The notes beneath the pieces were generated by a model that did no database searches, was not told where the DNA came from, and saw only the letters and a list, made by a program, of their open reading frames with translations. Position numbers and translations under genes: made by a program. Below, one piece after another: positions 1 to 4,923 of a stretch of 5,821 nt of DNA; position 1 is the stretch's first letter; every line of letters begins with the position of its first letter. The DNA is taken from positions 1 through 5,821 of the forward strand of contig CAIVZW010000647.1 in assembly GCA_903910495.1 (NCBI GenBank), given 5' to 3'. The stretch is from an uncultured beta proteobacterium (GTDB lineage Bacteria; Pseudomonadota; Gammaproteobacteria; Burkholderiales; Rhodocyclaceae).

Positions 1-666
1 CTTTTTGCCCTTTGCCGTGGTGGGTTATTCAGTGCGGTTATCGGTGATGTCATGGATATCATGGGCCGCACCAATCAATTCCTGCCCCCTCGGATACAGC
101 CACTGCACGACGACATGGTGCTGGTCGGTCGTGCGATGCCCGTGCTGGAAGCCGACGACTACGGAGGCGAAGGGCCTGGTCGCGTTAACGATCTGTTCAA
201 CCGGCCTTTTGGCTTGATGCTGCGGGCCCTGGATGAACTGAAGAAAAATGAAGTGTACGTGTGCACCGGTTCTTCGCCGGACTACGCACTCTGGGGGGAA
301 CTCATGAGCACTTGCGCTAAAAACCGGGGGTCTGCCGGAGCCGTAGTCGATGGTTATTCTCGTGATACTCGGGGCATTCTGGAGATTGGGTTCCCTGTGT
401 TTTCTTATGGGCGATACGCTCAGGATCAGCGGCCCCGGGGGAAAGTAATTGACTTCCGGTGCACGATCCAGATGGGTGCCGTGACCATCAAGCCGGGTGA
501 CATCCTGTTCGGAGATCTCGACGGCGTCTGTGTAATTCCACAGGAAATCGAAAAGGAAGTAATCGAAGCCGCCTGGGTCAAGGCACACGGCGAGAAACGG
601 GTCTTCGAGGCCATCAAGGGTGGCATGGGCGCCCAGGCCGCGTGGGACAAGTTCGGAATCCTGTAA
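1..666 (+). CDS. RraA-like / HMG-CHA aldolase-family protein (5' partial)
   Basis: The frame is open from the first base to the TAA at 664-666, giving 221 visible residues. An internal ATG lies at 52, but the 17 codons before it (including SAVIGDVMDIMG across the junction) look like the conserved first helix of the RraA/PF03737 fold, so the true start is probably upstream of the window. Conserved blocks seen: TNQFLPPRIQPL, WGELMS, GAVVDGYSRD, GFPVFSYG and GDLDGVCVIP. The Arg-Asp pair (bases 361-366) lies 20 residues after a Glu (bases 298-300), so the sequence reads E-X20-R-D where class II HMG/CHA aldolases have D-X20-R-D. In that family these residues bind a divalent metal and pyruvate enolate. 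Known members cleave 4-hydroxy-2-keto acids to pyruvate or decarboxylate oxaloacetate; others inhibit RNase E. The dehydratase gene downstream favours a cytoplasmic aldolase role (inference). Older databases may call it dimethylmenaquinone methyltransferase, which is a misannotation. Confidence 0.9.
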   Translation, partial: LFALCRGGLFSAVIGDVMDIMGRTNQFLPPRIQPLHDDMVLVGRAMPVLEADDYGGEGPGRVNDLFNRPFGLMLRALDELKKNEVYVCTGSSPDYALWGELMSTCAKNRGSAGAVVDGYSRDTRGILEIGFPVFSYGRYAQDQRPRGKVIDFRCTIQMGAVTIKPGDILFGDLDGVCVIPQEIEKEVIEAAWVKAHGEKRVFEAIKGGMGAQAAWDKFGIL

Positions 667-754
667 GAAATTGAGCGGAAGTGACTCGCCAGGCTGGAAG
701 TCAGTGAGTCTTTTGACGCCTCACTCAGGTTAAAGAAGATAAGGCAGCGTTATC

Positions 755-1921
755 ATGAAAATCACTGAAGTCAAAGTCTGGCTCGTCGAAGGCGTGAAAT
801 ACAACTGGACGATGTTGAAGGTCTACACCGACACTGGGCACACCGGGGTGGGAGAGGCCACCAACTGGCCAGGCAGTCCGATTATTGAGGCAGCGGCCAA
901 GCATGTGGGTGAACGCGTGATCGGCCTCGACCCGCTGCGAACCGACTTCATCTGGACCAAACTCTATCGTGACCTGAACTGGATCGGACCTTACGGTGCC
1001 AGCCTCTGTGCCATCAGCGGCCTTGATATGGCGCTCCTTGATCTGAAGGGCAAGGTCTACGGAATGCCCTGTTACGAACTGCTGGGTGGAGCTTTCCGGA
1101 AGGATATTCTCCTCTACGCCAACTACTGGTTCACCGGTGGTGGTCATACCGGCGAGGAGTATGCGAAGCAAGCACGGCGGGTTAAGGAACTTGGGTTTAC
1201 CGGCCTGAAATTCGACCCCTTCGCCCACACAAACTACCTCTACGGCGAAGACCTGCACACCAACCTCACCCTGACCAAAGCCCAACAGGATCTGGCATTC
1301 GAGGTAACAAAAGCCGTTCGAGATGCTGTGGGGCCTGAGTTTGACATGATGATCGAAACCCACGCCATGCTTAATTTTGGGGTGGCGGTAAAGATGGCTG
1401 AACGTCTCGCACCTCTGGGGGTGACCTGGTACGAGGAGCCGGCCGGCCCGGAGAGTGCCCAGACCCTGCGTGCTTTCCGGGAGCGACTCCCGTCCAACGT
1501 GCCCATCTGTGTAGGTGAGCGCCATTACACCCGGCACGGGTTCCGCCCAGTCCTGGAGAATCACATCTGCGACGTCATCATGCCCGACATTACTCGTTGT
1601 GGAGGGCCAAGCGAAATGAAGCGCATCGCGAGCATGGCCGAAGCCTATGGGGTTTTAGTTGCACCTCACAATCCGAACGGCCCGCTAAGTACTCTGGCCA
1701 GCGCGCACGTCTGTGCAAGCATTCCCAATTTCTTCCGTTGCGAGTTCATGGTAAATGATGTGCCTTGGCGCGACGAGGTCATCAGTCATCCGCTGGATGT
1801 TCAGGGGGGAGTCTTGCATCTCTCCGATCGTCCCGGATTAGGTGTCGATTTGATTGAGGATGAACTCGTCAAGCATCCGGGTGTGCGGGAGTTGAATGTG
1901 AAAAAGAATTTTTATGTGTAA
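755..1921 (+). CDS. Mandelate racemase/muconate lactonizing enzyme-family sugar-acid dehydratase (galactonate dehydratase-like)
   Basis: This 388-residue protein has the length usual for the enolase superfamily: an N-terminal capping domain (about 1-115) and a TIM barrel. Visible catalytic positions are K152-x-D154 on barrel strand 2 (GLKFDPF), E201-x-H203 on strand 3 (MIETHAML), E227 (WYEEP), E255 (GERHYTR), the D278...H305 pair (MPDIT, APHNPNGP) and E330 (RCEF). E201, E227 and E255 should bind Mg2+, and H305-D278 is the mandelate-racemase general-base dyad. H203 corresponds to the acid His of E. coli galactonate dehydratase, and the spacings H305-E330 (25) and E201-E227 (26) match that enzyme as I recall it. 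The predicted reaction is dehydration of an acid sugar to a 2-keto-3-deoxy acid in the cytoplasm; the substrate is unknown. ATG 755 is preceded by AAGG at 741-744, 10 nt away. It lies 88 nt after the aldolase-like gene and is probably co-transcribed with it. The C-terminal PGLGVDL motif is present, so the gene looks complete. Confidence 0.93.
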   Translation: MKITEVKVWLVEGVKYNWTMLKVYTDTGHTGVGEATNWPGSPIIEAAAKHVGERVIGLDPLRTDFIWTKLYRDLNWIGPYGASLCAISGLDMALLDLKGKVYGMPCYELLGGAFRKDILLYANYWFTGGGHTGEEYAKQARRVKELGFTGLKFDPFAHTNYLYGEDLHTNLTLTKAQQDLAFEVTKAVRDAVGPEFDMMIETHAMLNFGVAVKMAERLAPLGVTWYEEPAGPESAQTLRAFRERLPSNVPICVGERHYTRHGFRPVLENHICDVIMPDITRCGGPSEMKRIASMAEAYGVLVAPHNPNGPLSTLASAHVCASIPNFFRCEFMVNDVPWRDEVISHPLDVQGGVLHLSDRPGLGVDLIEDELVKHPGVRELNVKKNFYV

Positions 1922-1944
1922 GACCTGCCTGATTAATTTTAAAA

Positions 1945-1986
1945 AACACCATCAGATTACAAAACAGATTTGTACTAATCTGTGTT
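1945..1986 (+). promoter_or_regulatory. Nested dyad: operator candidate or alternative hairpins
   Basis: Bases 1964-1970 (acagatt) and 1977-1983 (aatctgt) form an exact 7-bp inverted repeat around tgtact, whose central GTAC is itself palindromic. Nine of ten base pairs across the 20-bp dyad are therefore complementary. The right arm (taatctg, 1976-1982) also pairs exactly with cagatta at 1953-1959, extended by aaca/tgtt at 1945-1948 and 1983-1986. At RNA level this would give two mutually exclusive hairpins. A T-rich stretch (1991-1998) begins 7 nt or more beyond the arm, too far for a textbook terminator. The GT-AC centred dyad resembles operators of GntR/FCD-type regulators (inference). No regulator is encoded in the window, and the role is unproven. 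Confidence 0.4.
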
Positions 1987-2063
1987 ACCGTTATTTTTGA
2001 AGTTTACGTTGTTGATTGCTGTATTTGTGAGACAGGCAAGGTGTTGAAGTTTTAGTGGAATAG

Positions 2064-2092
2064 CCGCGACCGCTTGTTTGCATTGATCGCGG
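2064..2092. repeat. GC-rich 6-bp inverted repeat in the AT-rich intergenic region
   Basis: ccgcga at 2064-2069 is the reverse complement of tcgcgg at 2087-2092, with a 17-nt spacer. It is the only GC-rich patch in an otherwise AT-rich gap. No T tract follows, so it is not a terminator. It could be a regulator half-site pair or a small RNA hairpin, or it could be chance. Confidence 0.3.
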
Positions 2093-2110
2093 GCAAGGAA
2101 GTCACTCAAG

Positions 2111-2190
2111 AATTAGCAATGTGAAGATTACTTTGATAATGGTTCGATTTATGACATTAACCATGCTGTTTGTGGAGCCGATTGCTAATT
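2111..2190. repeat. Perfect 10-bp inverted repeat flanking a 60-nt spacer upstream of the dehydrogenase
   Basis: aattagcaat (2111-2120) and attgctaatt (2181-2190) are exact reverse complements 60 nt apart, ending 20 nt before the dehydrogenase start codon. A smaller inverted repeat is nested inside: atggtt (2139-2144) with aaccat (2159-2164). The arrangement fits either a structured mRNA leader close to the ribosome binding site or two regulator-binding sites bracketing a promoter and allowing DNA looping. A third inverted repeat (tgattaatt 1930-1938 with aattaatca 2187-2195) overlaps the right arm. The function is not established. Confidence 0.5.
2113..2140 (+). promoter_or_regulatory. Possible sigma-70 promoter for the dehydrogenase gene
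   Basis: A -10-like gataat at 2135-2140 matches TATAAT at 5 of 6 positions. It lies 16 nt after a -35-like ttagca (2113-2118, 4 of 6 to TTGACA). Transcription would begin near 2147, about 65 nt before the ATG at 2211. The -35 element overlaps the left arm of the 10-bp inverted repeat, which would suit repression at that site. The match is modest in AT-rich DNA where chance hits are common, so this is a candidate only. Confidence 0.25.
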
Positions 2191-2210
2191 AATCAAGACG
2201 AAGAAATTTA

Positions 2211-3167
2211 ATGAAACAAGTGCTGATAACCAATACAGTTCCGGAATCTGTTTTTGGATCGTTGAGGGGAATTGCTGAAATCATCATGGGGCCCTCCAAC
2301 GGTGACTTGATGACACGAGAAGAAGTATTGCGTCTTGCCCCTTCGCTCGATGCCATCATCAACCAGGCCGAACTGCGCGTTGATGCTGAGCTTCTCGATG
2401 CTGCTCCAAATTTAAAAATCGTAGCCAATGTGTCATTGGGTACCGACAACCTCGATTTGTTGCTCATGTCTGCGCGGGGAGTCTGGGCAACGAACGGACC
2501 GAGTACCTTTGTTGAATCAACTGCCGATTGTACGTTAGCTCTTCTTTTGGCAACGGCTCGCAGGATTGTCGAAGCTGATGCTTTTGTTCGTTCGGGTCAA
2601 TGGAAAAGCTTCCAGCCCGGCGTGTGGGATGGATTGGAACTCAAAGGGAAAGTTCTCGGGATCATAGGGTTCGGAAAAATCGGGCGTGCAGTTGCGCAAC
2701 GTGCCATGGGTTTTGGTCTCCGGATAATATTTTTTGATCTCAATGAGAAAGCTGATCATCGGTTTCGCGAACTCGATCAATTGCTAGTAGAAGCAGACAT
2801 CGTTTCCTTGCATGTCCCGCTGATGCCTGACACTCGCCATCTCATGAATGCCAAACGGTTTTCATCCATGAGGCCGGGGAGCATTTTTATCAACATGGCA
2901 CGCGGGAAAACCATGGATGAGGCTGCGCTAGTGGCTGCGCTGCAAAACGGGCATATCGGTGGAGCAGGACTCGATGTCTTCGAAGACGAGCCAAAGGTGA
3001 CCCCGGCGCTGCTGACGATGAAAAACGTTGTTCTGACTCCCCATATTGGTGGAGGTACTCGCGAATCCAGAGAGGCCACTCGTCGTCTTGCGTGTGAAAA
3101 CGTCGCGGCGGTCTTGCAGGGTCACGCACCTTTGACCCCCGTCAATGTTGTGACCGGTAGATCTTGA
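2211..3167 (+). CDS. D-isomer-specific 2-hydroxyacid dehydrogenase (NAD-binding)
   Basis: This 318-residue protein is full length for the family that includes glyoxylate/hydroxypyruvate reductase and 2-ketogluconate reductase. The split catalytic domain (about 1-100 and 285-318) flanks a Rossmann domain with G153-F-G-K-I-G158 followed 17 residues later by D176. An acidic residue there usually favours NAD(H) over NADP(H). The catalytic triad is visible as R231 (INMARGK), E260 (DVFEDEP) and H278 (LTPHIGGGT). It should interconvert a 2-keto acid and a D-2-hydroxy acid in the cytoplasm; the substrate is not readable. ATG 2211 has only a weak ribosome site (cgaaga, about 2199-2204). The gene stands 289 nt from its upstream neighbour and is followed by a terminator, so it may be its own transcription unit. 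Its base composition is lower in GC than the transporter genes (25/60 in 2221-2280 and 24/60 in 2701-2760, against 43/60 in 4561-4620). Confidence 0.95.
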   Translation: MKQVLITNTVPESVFGSLRGIAEIIMGPSNGDLMTREEVLRLAPSLDAIINQAELRVDAELLDAAPNLKIVANVSLGTDNLDLLLMSARGVWATNGPSTFVESTADCTLALLLATARRIVEADAFVRSGQWKSFQPGVWDGLELKGKVLGIIGFGKIGRAVAQRAMGFGLRIIFFDLNEKADHRFRELDQLLVEADIVSLHVPLMPDTRHLMNAKRFSSMRPGSIFINMARGKTMDEAALVAALQNGHIGGAGLDVFEDEPKVTPALLTMKNVVLTPHIGGGTRESREATRRLACENVAAVLQGHAPLTPVNVVTGRS

Positions 3168-3186
3168 TGCAGAAGGGAACCGTTCT

Positions 3187-3312
3187 ATGATCCCGATCGA
3201 CCGGCTAAACACGAACGACAACGCGCCTTCACTCAGGAAATACATCGTGGCGGCAATGCCGCCGATTTTTGTCGTATCTAGCCCGATAGAGTCCCAACAA
3301 GGTTTGTCGTGA
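3187..3312 (+). CDS. Possible 41-residue small ORF of unknown function
   Basis: ATG 3187 to TGA 3310-3312 encodes 41 residues beginning MIPIDRLNTNDN and including a hydrophobic patch (YIVAAMPPIFVVSS). A purine-rich ribosome-site candidate, gaaggga (3172-3178), sits 8 nt before the ATG, only a few bases past the dehydrogenase stop, as expected for a translationally coupled small gene. The hairpin and T tract of the terminator candidate (3249-3270) fall inside the ORF, which is unusual for a real gene and argues that it may be chance or the remnant of a longer one. I do not recognise the protein. The opposite strand is also open here, so a decayed fragment on that strand is possible. Confidence 0.3.
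   Translation: MIPIDRLNTNDNAPSLRKYIVAAMPPIFVVSSPIESQQGLS
3249..3270 (+). terminator. Rho-independent terminator candidate after the dehydrogenase gene
   Basis: ggcggc (3249-3254), loop aat, gccgcc (3258-3263) form a perfect 6-bp all-GC stem. The stem can extend through atc/gat (3244-3246 with 3264-3266) if two bases bulge. It is followed by a run of five T (3266-3270). It lies 82 nt downstream of the dehydrogenase stop and 164 nt upstream of tctC, so it would separate the dehydrogenase transcript from the transporter operon. The strand is assigned from the T tract. Confidence 0.7.
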
Positions 3313-3433
3313 AGGTTCACCAATTCCCAAAAGCATATTTATTCAGAAGCACAGTGTTAAAGAAGCCAGCAATAATGTTCTAAGTAGAGAGCCATTTAAT
3401 GTCGCAGAAATCAATTCTTTATAGGAGACGAAC
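3313..3433 (+). promoter_or_regulatory. Leader region of the transporter operon with a good ribosome binding site
   Basis: This AT-rich stretch lies between the terminator / small ORF and tctC, so it should hold the operon's promoter. A -10-like aataat (3371-3376, 5 of 6) has no convincing -35 at normal spacing. A weaker pair, ttcacc (3316-3321) and tttatt (3338-3343), has a 16-nt spacer. I cannot choose between them and saw no sigma-54 signature. The ribosome site is aggag (3423-3427), 6 nt before ATG 3434, and it fixes the tctC start. Confidence 0.4.
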
Positions 3434-4420
3434 ATGAACATCAAACGTTTAAACAAGTTCCAAGCATTAGCTGTTTGCGCTGTTGGAGTGGCGTTAGCGA
3501 TTAGCGGAAGTGCCATGGCCGCATGGCCAGAGAAACCTGTAACGATCATTGTTCCTGCGGGTGCTGGCGGTGGCACGGACGCCACGGCGCGCATGCTCGC
3601 AACCCGGCTGGAACAGAAATTCAAACAGCCCTTCAACGTGGTCAATATGGGCGAAGGGGGTGGCGTCGTCGGCATTACCAAGTTCGCCACGTCCCGGCCT
3701 GACGGTTACACCCTGGGCATCCTCTACAACTATGCCCATTACAAAGAGATGGGGCAGACCACGCTGAGCATGCAGAACATGACCCCGATTGCCCAGTACA
3801 ACTTTGATCCGGGCACGTTGACTGTTGGAGTGGGCAGCCCTTACAAGGATGCCAAACAGCTGGTCCAAGCGCTCAAGGACAATCCCGGAAAATTCAACAT
3901 TTCATGCGGTGGTGGATGTGGTGGTTCATGGCCGTTGGCCTTTGCAGGGTTAATGGCGGCCAACGGTGTGGCCGTCGATAAGTTGCAGATGATCCCGTCA
4001 CAAGGCGCCGCTGCCGGCATGCTCGATCTCGCTTCGGGCACCATTGATGTTATCCCCTGTTCGCTGCCGGAAACCGCCGCCATGTCCAGTGCGGGCAAGA
4101 CCAAATCCTTGCTGGTCATGGCTTCATCGCGCATTCCCAGTTTTCCGGACGTGCCAACGGTCAAAGAAGCTCTGGGACAGGACTTCATCTCCGGCGCATG
4201 GCGTGGCGTCGTCGGACCTGCCGGGCTACCCAAGGAAATCGTCGCCACCCTGGAGAAGGAACTGAAGCTAATCGTCGATGACCCCGCCTTTATCAAAGCG
4301 ATGGCGGATCGCGGCTTCGGCATCCAGTGGCGTTCGCAAGCACAATTCACCGAGTTCATGAAGGCACAAGAGATCGAAGTCGCGAAATTGATCAGCGCAC
4401 TTGGCCTGGCAAAGAAATAA
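3434..4420 (+). CDS. tctC: Bug/TctC-family periplasmic solute-binding protein of a tripartite tricarboxylate transporter
   Basis: This 328-residue protein has the usual Bug length. A Sec signal peptide is clear: basic MNIKRLNK, a hydrophobic core at about 10-24, and an AMA/AW cleavage site after residue 29. The mature protein opens with WPEKPVTIIVPAGAGGGTD (31-49), the Bug signature with the ligand-contacting loop and D49. RPDGYTLG (88-95), FPDVPTVKEA (237-246) and GPAGLPKEIV (261-270) are further family blocks. It should capture a carboxylate-bearing solute in the periplasm and hand it to TctAB. The second ligand loop is odd: it reads SCGGGCGGSW at 157-166, with cysteines at 158 and 162, where Bug proteins commonly have a Ser/Gly-rich loop. 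A third cysteine is at 209. It is the first gene of a compact operon, 11 nt before tctB. Bug ligands are diverse, so the substrate is unknown; citrate should not be assumed from the family name. Confidence 0.95.
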   Translation: MNIKRLNKFQALAVCAVGVALAISGSAMAAWPEKPVTIIVPAGAGGGTDATARMLATRLEQKFKQPFNVVNMGEGGGVVGITKFATSRPDGYTLGILYNYAHYKEMGQTTLSMQNMTPIAQYNFDPGTLTVGVGSPYKDAKQLVQALKDNPGKFNISCGGGCGGSWPLAFAGLMAANGVAVDKLQMIPSQGAAAGMLDLASGTIDVIPCSLPETAAMSSAGKTKSLLVMASSRIPSFPDVPTVKEALGQDFISGAWRGVVGPAGLPKEIVATLEKELKLIVDDPAFIKAMADRGFGIQWRSQAQFTEFMKAQEIEVAKLISALGLAKK

Positions 4421-4431
4421 AGGGCTGAAAC

Positions 4432-4923
4432 GTGCGCATCAACAACATGCTGATCGGCCTTGCGGCGGTGGTTCTCGGTGTCTATGTATTCATCACCGGG
4501 TACCGCATGCCCGCACTGCCCCATTTGCGCTTTGGCCCCGGGTTCTTCCCGTGCCTGGTTGGCATCGGGCTGGTCCTGACCGGGCTGGGGCTGGCCGTCC
4601 AGCGGTTGTTCGCACTGGGATCGCGCGGCCCCTGGTTTGAAGCGGAACCGGATTTGCGAACCCCCAAGGCCATCATTGGCTTGTTGTTGATGCTCGGCGG
4701 CGTGGTCTTCTATATCGCAGTGTCAGACGAAATCGGATTCCTGCTCACGGCCGCCGCGATTTTGTGGGCCAACCTGTGGTGGTTCTGGCGGCGCCCGGTC
4801 GCCGCCATTTTTGTCAGTCTGGTCACCGTGTTGTTCATTCAGGTCTTTTTTGGGTCATTCATGCAGGTGCCACTCCCCATGGGCGTGCTCGAACCGATTC
4901 AGGGAGTGTTCTCATGGAGGTGA
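4432..4923 (+). CDS. tctB: TctB-family small membrane subunit of the tripartite tricarboxylate transporter
   Basis: This 163-residue, strongly hydrophobic protein has about five membrane-segment candidates (roughly 6-22, 36-57, 79-97, 102-119 and 122-143). TctB proteins usually have four or five. The FGPGFFPCLVGIGL block (34-47) and the terminal VPLPMGVLEP (146-155) are TctB hallmarks. It sits in the inner membrane as the small partner of TctA; its exact role is poorly understood. The start chosen is GTG 4432, because aaggg (4420-4424) lies 7 nt upstream. The next in-frame start, ATG 4447, has no ribosome site and would trim the beginning of the first helix. The gap from tctC is 11 nt, and the stop lies within a few bases of the tctA start, so translation is probably coupled. 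Confidence 0.93.
   Translation: MRINNMLIGLAAVVLGVYVFITGYRMPALPHLRFGPGFFPCLVGIGLVLTGLGLAVQRLFALGSRGPWFEAEPDLRTPKAIIGLLLMLGGVVFYIAVSDEIGFLLTAAAILWANLWWFWRRPVAAIFVSLVTVLFIQVFFGSFMQVPLPMGVLEPIQGVFSWR

Noticed and set aside
25..588. Minus-strand open frame of 187 codons opposite the RraA-like gene
   Set aside because: The + strand frame carries clear RraA-family blocks across the same bases, while the minus translation resembles nothing I recognise.
52..666. ATG 52 as the true start of the RraA-like gene
   Set aside because: The frame continues to the window edge, and residues before ATG 52 fit the conserved N-terminal helix of the family. The gene is better read as cut by the window.
683..725. 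Small inverted repeats (gactc/gagtc and agtgag/ctcact) between the first two genes, considered as a terminator
   Set aside because: Stems are only 5-6 bp and mutually overlapping. The tttt at 711-714 follows only the weaker one. The genes look like one functional block, so termination here is unlikely.
725..1564. Long open frame of 279 codons on the minus strand opposite the dehydratase gene
   Set aside because: The + strand protein here has intact enolase-superfamily catalytic motifs throughout. The antisense translation has no recognisable domain and is a by-product of codon bias.
2035..2098. 7-bp direct repeat ggcaagg (2035-2041 and 2092-2098) as a regulator or insertion footprint
   Set aside because: It is too short and isolated to stand out from chance in this length, with no inverted ends or target duplication around it.
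2139..2192. 17-codon hydrophobic ORF (MVRFMTLTMLFVEPIAN) as a leader peptide for the dehydrogenase
   Set aside because: It has no good ribosome site (only gaag about 12 nt upstream), overlaps the best -10 candidate, and lacks runs of a regulatory amino acid.
3168..3433. Insertion-sequence remnant between the dehydrogenase and tctC
   Set aside because: I found no terminal inverted repeats, target duplication or recognisable transposase motif. The short opposite-strand frame alone is not enough to call one.
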